From NCBI GenBank assembly GCA_963691705.1, contig OY829541.1, positions 38,147,661-38,211,660 on the forward strand: 64,000 bases of DNA, read 5' to 3'. Origin of the DNA: Viola odorata. Taxonomy: Eukaryota > Streptophyta > Magnoliopsida > Malpighiales > Violaceae. Within the stretch, counting starts at the first letter, position 1, and each line of letters opens with the position of its first letter. Position numbers and translations under genes: made by a program. Of this stretch, positions 44,558-53,846 are shown in pieces. The notes beneath the pieces were generated by a model that saw only the letters and a list, made by a program, of their open reading frames with translations, was not told where the DNA came from and did no database searches.

Positions 44558-45200
44558 ATCTCCCCCTTTTTGATGATGACAACCATAAATTAACTAAACC
44601 ACAATAAGCACATAATTTTAAGTTGAAATGTGGAAATAGGTGAGTTAAGAAATACTCCCCCTAAATCTTTGCCATAAAAGCTTCCCTTACGAAATGCATA
44701 AAGAGCATTAATGCTCCCCCTACATAAAACGTTAGATTGCACAAAGAAGCATGACAAAGAATAAACAAGCTACCAATTGATAAAAACAGATTTACTATCA
44801 ATTCCAATTACCAATGGTGCTACCAATAACACCTAAAACTTTTCCCCCTTTCTATATACTTCTCCCCCTTTGTCATCAACAAAAAGAGAAAAGAACCAAA
44901 CCAAATAGGAGAATTTAAAGTGAACTACACAAACTAGTTAAGATCATAGAGAGTGCCACACATTTGATACTCCATCAAAATAAGTTGCAATTAATCACAT
45001 GAATAAATACATCAAGTAAATAATCACAACAACAAAAACAAAAAAAAACAAATGAACCTTAGAGAAATATAACACATTTCTCCCCCTTACTCTTTGCAAA
45101 AAATTATATTAGGAGCTCAAAGAAGCATAGCAAAGAACCAAATAGGCAACCAATTATTATTACTCCTAAAAGATTTCCCAATTATATCTCCCCTTTTGTC
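44558..45200 (-). other. Multiple polypurine-tract-like motifs before the 3' LTR
   Basis: On the minus strand AAAAAGGGGGAGAT abuts the LTR (44558-44571). Further GGGGGA-type blocks occur near 44657, 44712, 44842, 44868, 45080 and 45189. Multiplied PPTs are reported for Sireviruses. The remaining sequence to 45806 encodes nothing credible. Confidence 0.75.
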
Positions 45201-45806
45201 AACAAAAAGGGTGAATAAGATAAGGAATGTCAATGAAGATCATATGAAGAGTAATAAAGGAGCAAGCCAAGATCAAATCCAAAAATACTTTAACAAGTAT
45301 AAAGATCAAACAATTATCCAATCCAAATTAGTATCAAGATAGAGATAAGAAGAGGATAATCGAAAGCTTACTCAAATGGTTAAAAAAGATGATCATTAAA
45401 GGATGAAACAATAATTGAACTCATTTACAATGCATTCCTCTAATGTTCAATCAAATCAACAAATGTAGCAGCACATCATACCAAATATTTCTAAAAAATT
45501 TAACACATGTATTGCATCAACAAATCATCTCATAAGCATAATTTTAAAAAAAGTTTTTAGGAATACCGGTTGCGATTACTCAACATATAGCATATGTCAT
45601 TCCGCGAAAATGGCTTCCATATGTGCAACCGAGGCAATCATCAAAATTAAAGCCTACTTGTCGGTTTTCCCTTGGGCTACCAATCAAGTAAAATTCCAAA
45701 TGTTGCCAAAAGGGTGAGCTTTGATTCATCACCCAAACTTGTGCCACGAACACCCTAAATATATTTCATTTATCTTCAAGGGTTTCCGGCACTCCTGCAA
45801 AACAAA

Positions 45807-47549
45807 TCAGTTCACCTTTGGTACCCAAACACCTTTGGGTCCTCCCATGTTAGCACGTGTACCCTTTGGTACCCAAATTTGTTTCCAATCAACAAATCCT
45901 CTACGAATGTAGCAAAAGTATGATAAGTGACCAAATTTTCTGCAATAGCTACATTTATAAATTTGTTTAGCATGTGAGGACTTGGTTTGACTTCTAGATG
46001 AACTAGCATGATCATTACAAGAGTTTACTTTGACAAAAGTGGTTTTACCCATGTTCATGCTTGTGGAAGATTTAAAACCAATGCCATGCATATTACCAAG
46101 ATTCTTTTGATCATTCATGCATTGATAATGGCTATGATTGCTACGCACATATTTAGCTAATGTGTTCTCAAGGGTTTTAACCTTTTCTTCCAAAATAAAG
46201 ATTTCCTTAGAGGAATTCTTACACAAATCACATTTGCCATTTTCTTCCTTAAGCTTACCACAAGCTATGTCAAGTGATTTATTCTTATTAGTCAATTCCT
46301 TGTTAAGCTCTTCTATTTTACTAATCTTATTCTTAAGGCTTTCTAGTTCCTTAACAAGACTAGTGTTTTTCTTATTAGCATAATCAAAACGAGTAGCTAG
46401 TTCATTAAACACTTCTTGCAATTCATCATAATCACGTTCATCATAAGAAGAGTTGCAAGAACTTACCTCATCATCCGTTAGAGCCATAAGGCACAAGTTT
46501 GCCATTTCATCTCCGGATGAGGATTCCAAAGAATTACTACTTGAGGTTGCATCATCATCACTCCATGTGGATGTAGCTTTGAAAGCTCTTTTATGATGCT
46601 TCTTTCCCTCCTTCTTGTACTTAGAGCTGTGCTTTTCATATCTCTTTTTCTTTTCCAATCTAGGACATTCGCTCTTGATATGTCCTGGTTTGTCACACTC
46701 AAAGCACACAATATCAGCATTAGAATTTAACTTTAAATGGTTAGAAGACTCACCTTGATATTTGTTCTTTGATTTCCAATGCTTTTGGAATTTCCTTGTG
46801 AAGAAGGCAAGAGTGTCTTCATCCTCTTCAGCCATTTTACTGGCAAGGGCAATGCTCTTCTTTTCCTTGACATTTGCCTCCTCCAAATTGTACAAACCCA
46901 ACTCGTGCTCAAAAGCTGTAAGAGAGCTCACAAGTTGAGTGAATGATGGCTTCACTTCCTTCTGCTTGATAGTGGTCTTGATTGCTACCCACTTGCTTGG
47001 AAGAATGCTCAGAAGTTTCCTCACCATTTCTGAATCGCTTTGAGTCAATCCGAGATTATCCATGGCACTGCACAGATTTTGCAATCTTGTGCTGAGATCA
47101 TAGATAGACTCTCCTTGCATCATCTTGAAAAGCTCATACTCAGTCTTGAGCTGGTCCAATCGAAGATCACGAACTTGGGCAGTACCCTCATGCGCCATCT
47201 CCAACGTTTCCCAAATCTGCTTTGCTGTTTTGCAAGAACTGATGCGATTGAACTCACCAAAAGAAATGGAGACTTGAAGTGCATACATGGCTTTTGCTTC
47301 CATGGTTTTCCTTGTCTTCTGTGCATTAGACCAACGCTCAAAGTCAAGAATCCTTGTAGTTCCATCTATACCGGAAGGTTCAGTTGGAGCCACAAAACCT
47401 TTCTCGACACAATCCCACAATTCACAGTTGAGAGACGTAAGGAAGGTCTTCATTTTGATTTTCCAATGAAGATAGTTGTTGCCATCTAAGTAAGGTGGTT
47501 GATTGAAAGCTCCTCTATCTGAAGTGCTGGCAATACTTCCTCTATCCAT
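45807..47549 (-). CDS. gag: Sirevirus Gag polyprotein (580 residues)
   Basis: A single open frame from ATG 47549 (MDRGSIASTS) to the stop at 45807. Residues about 15-230 form the copia-type Gag region (YLDGNNYLHWKIKM, KAKQIWETLE-like, LRKLLSILPSKW-like blocks; UBN2/gag family). The first zinc knuckle is CFECDKPGHIKSEC (about 283-296), the second CSYCRKFGHLSYFC (about 538-551). Between them lies an acidic Ser-rich stretch and a long coiled coil (about 375-470). It ends with the WVPKG...GVWVPK motif that normally leads into pol; here a stop follows at once. Gag packages element RNA in cytoplasmic particles, and Sirevirus Gag is reported to bind dynein light chain. Intact Gag without pol suggests dependence on enzymes from an autonomous relative. 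Confidence 0.88.
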   Translation of the reverse strand: MDRGSIASTSDRGAFNQPPYLDGNNYLHWKIKMKTFLTSLNCELWDCVEKGFVAPTEPSGIDGTTRILDFERWSNAQKTRKTMEAKAMYALQVSISFGEFNRISSCKTAKQIWETLEMAHEGTAQVRDLRLDQLKTEYELFKMMQGESIYDLSTRLQNLCSAMDNLGLTQSDSEMVRKLLSILPSKWVAIKTTIKQKEVKPSFTQLVSSLTAFEHELGLYNLEEANVKEKKSIALASKMAEEDEDTLAFFTRKFQKHWKSKNKYQGESSNHLKLNSNADIVCFECDKPGHIKSECPRLEKKKRYEKHSSKYKKEGKKHHKRAFKATSTWSDDDATSSSNSLESSSGDEMANLCLMALTDDEVSSCNSSYDERDYDELQEVFNELATRFDYANKKNTSLVKELESLKNKISKIEELNKELTNKNKSLDIACGKLKEENGKCDLCKNSSKEIFILEEKVKTLENTLAKYVRSNHSHYQCMNDQKNLGNMHGIGFKSSTSMNMGKTTFVKVNSCNDHASSSRSQTKSSHAKQIYKCSYCRKFGHLSYFCYIRRGFVDWKQIWVPKGTRANMGGPKGVWVPKVN

Positions 47550-47591
47550 TAGAATCTTTCACTTGAGGTTGCTGAACCTTGTTCCAAGTGA

Positions 47592-47607
47592 CCTTGCTCC
47601 GCTACCA
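47592..47607 (-). other. Primer-binding site of the Sirevirus
   Basis: On the minus strand TGGTAGCGGAGCAAGG begins two bases after the 5' LTR. It resembles the initiator-tRNA-Met site usual in copia elements (TGGTATCAGAGC) but has mismatches. Confidence 0.7.
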
Positions 47608-47609
47608 AT

Positions 47610-49095
47610 TGATGATTAGTCAATGAATGGACTAGAGGGGGGGGGTGAATAGTCCCTTCTAAAAACTTCAAACTTTCTGCACAAATAGAGAAGAGAAGAA
47701 TAGCAATACACAAATATGTATAGTGGTTCCAATTCACACGAATTGTACTCCACTACCTAAGAGTCCTCCTCTTAGGATTTTCGAATGCAACACCTTGCTA
47801 TTCACTAGAGCTTTTCACGGGTTCAGCTCAACAACCTTACAATTGGTTTTACCGGGCTCACCAACAACCTTACAAGTAGTTTTTCACGGGCTAAACTACA
47901 ACCTATGGATTTTCAAGGCTCAACCACAACCTATCAATAGTTTTCCAAGGCTCACTAACAACCTATCAATAGTTTTTCAAGGCACAACTATAACCTATCA
48001 ATAGTTTTTCAAGGCACAACTATAACCTATGGTTTTTCCGGGCTTAACCACAAACCTAAGTTCTCTTTCAAGGGATGAGAACACTACCCTTAACCCAAAA
48101 GTGTTAGGTACACTTTTCAAACCTTAACAAAGATATTATCTCAAAATGCAACAAACAATTGGTGTACACAAAATGAATAATAGTATGATTAAATTCAACA
48201 CCAATAAATGAACAAATTACCTTAGAAAGAAAGCTTCAAAAGAACTCCCAAAATGACACAAGACAAGATTGAAATCGTTGAGGACAACTTGTGTAAAGAG
48301 TGTTTTGATTTTTGGAGTTTGTAAAATGGAATTTTTATGAATGAGCTTTCTCAAAAGGTTCTCTTGTTGTCTACTTGTTCATTCTTACCATCTAACTCAT
48401 CTATGATGAGTATATATAGTGTTTGACAGAGGGAAGTCCAGACAAGAGAGGATGGGAACAAAAATGACCGTTTTAAGTGGACAAAGTGACTGTTGGAACT
48501 TGTCTGCTTCTAAACGTGATCACGGTTAGGAGTAACCGTGATTACGGTTAGGACGAGCTCCTCAAGCCTTTTTAAAAAACTAGCCGTTAGACTGACGTGA
48601 TTCACGTTTAGGTCTAACCGTGATCACGGTTGCTTAACCGTGATTACGTTAAACCCCTTAACGTGATTCACGTTACTCTCGGATGTAAAAATCGACTTTG
48701 ATATCCTTAACCGTGATTCACGGTAAGGCTTACCGTGATCACGGTTAGCTGAAATTGCAAACCGTGATTCACGTTTGGCCATAACCGTGATTCACGTTTA
48801 AGGTCTGATTTGAAATCCTTAAAACGTTTTTCAAAACTTGTTTGACACAAAACCTTTTGACCCTTAATCTCTGAGGTATTTGAACACAAACCAAGTGTTA
48901 AAATAATACATACTTACATATAAATTCGATCCTAAATAACACTTGATCTTGAGCTTGCGATTCCTTGAATTCGTTGCTTCTAATATTCGTTCTTCGCAAA
49001 CTACACACATTCACACTTAAAATCCAATTAGCTATCTAATTAATTTACGAGTCTTGACATCATCAAAATAGGTTCGAATACCCTTTGGGCTAACA
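47610..49095 (-). repeat. 5' LTR of the Sirevirus (right copy)
   Basis: Same length and nearly the same sequence as 43072-44557. Differences seen by eye are at the positions corresponding to left 43683 (C/T), the TACTATC/TACCATC site, GTCCGGAC/GTCCAGAC and GGTATG/GGTCTG. It drives transcription toward lower coordinates, opposite to TFIIIA. Confidence 0.92.
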
Positions 49096-49100
49096 TATCC

Positions 49101-50107
49101 AAACTGCTAAAGCATGAAAATTCTCATGGCAAGTTGCTTTGCAATCCATTGCAATTTGTCAGTTTGACATTCCTCAAATATAGAAAACTTATCATATAGT
49201 CACCTGTTTGCGTATATAATAATCCATATTGCAACCTTATGATGGATATCTTCACTATTCCAGTAAAGCTAGATTCAGTGGAGGCAATCTGTTTAGAAGC
49301 AGGCTGTATGAAATATTTTTCCGATGAGAAATGCCTTCGGGCTCATGTCCAGTCCTGCCACCGGTACATTAATTGTGAGATTTGTGGGACAAAAGAGCTG
49401 AAAAAGAACATTAAGAGGCATCTACGTACTCATGAACCTGGCAATAATTCAATTGAGAGAATCAAGTGCCATTTTGAGGGTTGTTGCCACACATTTTCTA
49501 CTGTATGCTCCTGCTACTATTTTATTCTCTTTGTTTTATGTTATTAACTTATTAGTATATGTTTTGAATTTGTTTTCTTGTCTAAAATTTGTGTCTTGAC
49601 TGCTGGTTGATTTTGGATTCTCTTTTTGTATACAGAAGACAAATCTTAATCAACATGTGAAGGCTGTTCACCTTGAAGTCAAACCTTTTGCCTGTGGATT
49701 TTCTGGTTGTGGCAAGAGATTCTCGTTCAAGCATGTGAGAGATAACCATGAAAAATCGGGGATTCATGTCTATACTCCTGTGAGTTTATTTGCAATTCCT
49801 CCAATACATTCATTTGTCATCAATTTGAAAACCTGCCTTCAAGTGTTATGAGCTTTGATTGCTCCTGTATCAGGGTGATTTTCAAGAGTCAGACGAGCTG
49901 TTCAGGTCGAAGCCAAGAGGTGGGAGGAAAAGGAAATGCCCAACTAAAGAAATGCTGGTTCGCAAGAGGGTTACTCGGCCTACGGGATTGGATGGGTGCC
50001 ACTCGTGGTCATCGAATGAACAGTCAGGACATGTTGTTGAGCCATTCCCTTCGGACTTAGATGCAGCAGGAGATCAATCTTCTGCTATTCCACCACAAGA
50101 AAGTTAG
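49101..50107 (+). CDS. TFIIIA: TFIIIA 3' part, fingers 5 (end) to 9 and basic tail
   Basis: Exon 3 resumes at 49101 (KLLKHENSH) and ends at 49128 with a GC donor (CATG|GCAAGT). The next exon, starting at 49264 after TTCCAG, restores the frame as V-K-L-D-S, which the family has here. Fingers 6 ([11 protein letters not shown]), 7 ([11 protein letters not shown]), 8 ([11 protein letters not shown]) and 9 ([11 protein letters not shown]) follow, then a basic segment ([11 protein letters not shown]) likely for nuclear import. No frame damage is present, so inactivation, if any, is due to the insertion alone. Downstream of the stop, 50108-50320 looks like a 3' UTR. Confidence 0.9.
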
Positions 50108-50392
50108 CTTTACAGCTTGTATACAATACAAAGTACAAAGTGAGCAGTGAGTATATATATGTATATATTGCTTTCAGGAAGGAGTGTGTTTTAGCATTTC
50201 ATGTTTTGTATCAAGTGTACTTGTACACAGACTATATCTATGGCTAGATACTTACATTAGATTTTGCAGTTTGAATAATTTGCTTTTCAATTGAAAGAAG
50301 GTGCACCTAAATAGCTTCAAAAAAAAAAATTTCTATTATGAAAATTAATACCATAACTTTACTATTAATATAATTATCTTCATTATTAATAT

Positions 50393-50607
50393 TACTCTAT
50401 CCGAACTCTAATAAATGACGTTTTGAAGTCGAACATGAGAGTTAAGCCAATAATTGGTAAGAATATTTTTAATATTAAATAACCATCTCTTTGTTATATT
50501 AAATAAACTGACCAATAAATACACCTCTCATTTTTTTATATTAAATAAATTAATCATAAAGTATTTATAAAACTGTAAAATGTCATTTAAAAGAATTCGG
50601 AGGAGTG
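50393..50607. mobile_element. Small Stowaway/mariner-like MITE
   Basis: Left end CTCTATCCGAACTCTAATAA, right end (reverse) CTCCTCCGAATTCTTTTAA. Both continue with AATGACGTTTT or AATGACATTTT. About 215 bp and AT-rich inside. The TA duplication is clear only on the left. Confidence 0.65.
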
Positions 50608-50754
50608 CCAGAGATATCACCAAACGTTACAAATTACAACTATTATCACTAATATATTATTACTATTAAAAATATTATAATTATAATATATATTAAGTAA
50701 TAAATAAAATACTTTTATAGAATTATTGATAACAGATCAATATAAAATTGGGGA

Positions 50755-51440
50755 AATAACTTAAAGCACCCTATACTATACGCAAAAACCAAAAACTTCC
50801 CATATCCTTCAAAAAGTCCATTACACCTCCCTTGTACTACGTTGACCGTGCAATTTCACCCCATTATAACCGTTGACTGTCATTTGACTGACTATTTCCA
50901 ATTTTATGAATAAAATAATAAAAAAAAAGTTAAAATTAAAAAATTATACAACCTGCATTTATTTTCATTTTCTTTTCTTTTCTATTACTTTCTTCTTTTA
51001 TCAACATTCATTTATTCCAATAACCTAGCTTTCTTCTTTCTCTTTCTTTTTTCTTTCCTCCGCCTCAATCCCTCCTTTCTTCCTTTTCTTTTTTTTTCTT
51101 TTCTTTTTTTTTCCTCCCTTTTCTTTCTCTTGTGAAGCTCCCGCGAGTACCTGTGTCTAACGAAGAACATGGAATCCTCCTGAAGCCCATCCAGGGACAA
51201 GAGCTGGCGAAGGCTGTATCTCCTGAAGAAGCGGGCAAGGGTGATGAAAGCTATGGAAGCCAAGGCAGACTCTGGGATCTGCACCAGCTTGTTGAAAGAG
51301 ATATTGGGGTCCTCCACATCCATACTAGAATTATATGGTCGGATTGTAACATCGGAAAGAGAGTAGAGCATTGGGACAATGATGGTGAGGACTATGAAGG
51401 TGGAAAAGGGAACCGAAGGGTTTAGATCTAATTCTTTGGG
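50755..51440 (-). pseudogene. Captured gene fragment (possible DUF3537-like membrane protein) next to a transposon end
   Basis: On the minus strand from about 51440 to 51130 an open stretch reads TIIVPMLYSLSDVTIRPYN..., ARFFRRYSLRQLLSLDGLQ and VRHRYSRELHK. It then runs into a long pyrimidine/purine tract (50990-51130). The pattern RYSLRQ-LL-LDGL-DS--VR--YSREL-K resembles plant DUF3537 transmembrane proteins; this is from memory and moderate at best. 50755-50795 resembles the repeated transposon end at 12078-12124 in reverse. No full gene or second transposon end was found, so this is probably a transposon-carried fragment. Confidence 0.4.
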
Positions 51441-51742
51441 ATTCAGATTTGGTTTTTTTTATTTATTTAAGGTTCAGATCTGGGTTCATAAATTTTAATC
51501 CATTAAATTTAGTTTTTTTTAGTATCCTAAAAAAATAAATTTAAGATTTCATTTATTTTATTTTACTGCCAAATCTTTTCATTTCCTTCCCCCTTTGCTT
51601 TTATCTCCATATATATGGTTCTCTTTTTTTATCTTGGTTTTTCTAAAATTTCAAATCTAGTAATTAAAAAGTCCAGTAACAAATCTATCATGTCTGTTCA
51701 AAGTCCAGTAGCAGCAGTGGTCCCCATTTCCAATCAAAGGAT

Positions 51743-53846
51743 ATGGCATGCTTAGTAACACCTCCTTCTTGCTCAGCTGCTGCTACCTCAACTCCGTCAC
51801 TCCTCTCCTCCACTGACTCGTTCCCAGCTCGCTCAGTCCAGCCCACTTCACTCTCATGGGTTTCTTCATTTCCCTCTTTTAACATCTCCACCACCACCAA
51901 CGACTCGCTCTCTGTCCCGCCCAGTCCCAGTCCCAACAAGGTATGCACTTCCTTCTCCAATCCCCTCAAAAAACTTTACTCTGATTTCTGGCTGAAATTC
52001 TCTCGAAAAAGGTGAAAACTTTGAGCAATTTGAACAGACTTGACTAGCTCGGCTCAACTGAAATTGGGTCGCTAGTTGCTTTGATTTTTCCTTTGCTCTG
52101 TTGCTTAACTTGGGTCTTATGGATGATACATGCTGTACTGGTTGTGGAGTTCTGTTATGAATGTCTTGTTGCTAAGCAAGAGTGATAAAGCATTAATGGA
52201 TGGATATAAGAAGGGTGATATTGTGGAAATTGTCAATTTAGGTTGTGAGTAAGTTTCTATGGGGGTGATGAAGGTTTATCAAGTGTTCTCCAATGCCATG
52301 AATGAGAGTGTTAGCAGAAGCGAAGGGGTTCAATAACATTATTTTTGTTCAGATAGTGATGAAGCGTGGAGGAAAGTATAGAAAACAGGATTTTTATTTT
52401 AGTTCCTATTTTCATCGATGAAAGTAAATTCTCCACTAAAGAGAAACTGGTCAGCTACTTGCTTACAAAGAGCTTCTCAATGTATCCTTTCTGTGGACTA
52501 AATGTTTAAGTAAAACTTCCCAAGTGTCATCCCCAATTTTGATAGCACTTGTCGAAATAATGATACACCGAAATGGTACAGAGACTTTCTTAAATTTTGA
52601 ATGAACAGAAGTCCTTAACATTTTGCTTCTGTGGAAGTAGTTGGGGCTAGTCATTTCCAATTTGCTTATCCTGAAGTTGGGTGTGCTAAACACATGAAAG
52701 TATCTTAATTAGATCTCATCAGTTATCACTCGTGTGTTTGTTCCTGGTTGGAATGTTTCTCTGCCACCAATATCTTGGCCTAGTTGTGCTTTTCAGCTAC
52801 AATGAAGCGACATTTTCTTAAACTTTGACTGAACTAAAGTCCAAATGTTTTGGTTTTGTGGAAGTCGTGGGAGCTAGTATTTTCCAATTTGCCTGTCCTT
52901 GAGTTGGGTAAGCTGAACAGAATCTTATTAGAAGTTATGACTCGCGTGTTTGCTACCAGCTAGAATGATTTTCTTCCACAATCATCTTGGTCTGGTAGTG
53001 CTTTTCAGTTAGAAAGGAGCAGATTCTGCTGGTGCATATCCTTTCAGTTGACTCTAAGAATCACGGTCTTTTCTAATCGTGTGATGGATGACGTGTAGTA
53101 ATTTTTACACTGTTTCCCCGCTGATATTCTCCATATCCGCTCTACTGAGACCGGATCCAACTTAAATGACAATGAACAGAGCACAATGCTATTTCATGAT
53201 CTCTATGTATTGCATTATGAGTACAGCATCCTAGAAATCTGACGATTATAGTGATAAGAGGTCTTTATCGAATGGACTGTGCATTATTCAGTTTTCTGGA
53301 GTCCCTTGAATTTCTTGTGTTGCTAAATAATCAAATGGTCTAAAATTCATTTACCTTTTGTATTCTCTCCGTTACTTTGAATCATAAACAGTGCTGTTAC
53401 AGATTTTCTCAATAGTAAAATACCCTAACAGTTGTTGAACATATCTTCAGAAATCCTTCATTCAAGCAGCATGGACAAGGAGATCTCGAGCTGAACTTGA
53501 GAAGAAACCTAATAAGAAATCATGGAAACAGAGGACGGACATGTATATGAGGCCATTCCTGCTAAATGTTTTCTTTTCAAAGAGATTCATTCATGCAAAA
53601 GTGATGCATCGCGGAACAAGTAGAGTGATATCAGTCGGAACCACTAATTCAAAGGATCTAAGACACAGTTTACCATCACTTACCGACCACAATGCTTGTA
53701 TAATCGTGAGGAAGCTTATTGCAGAGAGATCAAAGGAAGCTGATGTCTATGCAATGTCTTATGAACCAAAGAAGGATGAGAGGATAGAAGGTAAGCTTGG
53801 GATTGTCCTTGATACAATTAAGGAGAATGGGATCATATTTGTTTAA
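51743..53846 (+). CDS. uL18 (L18p/L5e) family protein, two exons, 197 residues
   Basis: Exons 51743-51940 and 53451-53846 join in phase 0 across a GT-AG intron (GTATGC...TTCAG). Exon 1 (66 residues, MACLVTPPSCSAAATS...) is Ser/Thr/Pro-rich and poor in acidic residues, like an organelle transit peptide. Exon 2 holds a basic lead (KSFIQAAWTRRSRAEL) and a uL18 core: KRFIHAKVMHRG...VISVGTT, then CIIVRKLIAERSKEADV, then GKLGIVLDTIKENGIIF, matching the order of bacterial L18. Bacterial uL18 binds 5S rRNA in the large subunit. Whether this plant paralogue is a true ribosomal subunit in plastid or mitochondrion is not shown. An ATG at 51690 leads to an early stop, so 51743 is preferred. Confidence 0.78.
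52588..53030. repeat. Diverged tandem duplication (~225 bp units) in the intron of the uL18-family gene
   Basis: Unit 1 (about 52588-52817) and unit 2 (about 52818-53030) share the order CTTAAA.TTTGA.TGAAC, TGTGGAAGT.GT.GG.GCTAGT, TTTCCAATTTGC.T.TCCT, GAGTTGGGT...GCT.AAC, CTCG.GTGTTTG and GTGCTTTTCAG. Divergence is high, so the duplication is old. Confidence 0.7.

Larger units (their letters stand above)
43072..49095 (-). mobile_element. Gag-only Sirevirus-type Ty1/copia element inside TFIIIA
   Basis: Two 1486-bp LTRs (43072-44557 and 47610-49095) flank 3.05 kb of internal DNA. Orientation is minus: 5' LTR on the right, primer-binding site at 47592-47607, gag 45807-47549, and polypurine tracts next to the left LTR. 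No protease, integrase, RT or RNase H is present, so the pol region is deleted. Sirevirus traits seen: long LTRs, clustered LTR palindromes, several PPT-like blocks before the 3' LTR, and a large Gag with two knuckles and a coiled coil. By eye the LTRs differ at about four positions, including the C/T in ATTACCTCAG and ATTACCTTAG. Confidence 0.9.
41495..50107 (+). pseudogene. TFIIIA: Transcription factor IIIA gene, split by a Sirevirus inside zinc finger 5
   Basis: Exons: 41495-41611, 41929-42063, 42811-43071 continuing at 49101-49128, 49264-49502, 49636-49779, 49874-50107. Apart from the insertion the frame is unbroken, 385 residues. Nine C2H2 fingers are visible: fingers 1-2 (CEFC..H4H, CGKC..), 3-5 (CX4C type), 6, a short [11 protein letters not shown] finger 7, 8 and 9, then a basic tail (RGGRKRKCP). 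This number and spacing are typical of TFIIIA, which binds 5S rRNA genes and 5S rRNA for RNA polymerase III transcription. The retroelement enters after the serine of FRFLS, between the cysteines and histidines of finger 5. The LTR supplies TGA as the next codon, so a read-through product ends at residue 171. Another intact copy or allele may exist elsewhere. Confidence 0.92.

Noticed and set aside
44450..44560. GGTTCGAATACC resembling a tRNA T-loop
   Set aside because: It is an LTR terminus; no cloverleaf partner sequences are present.
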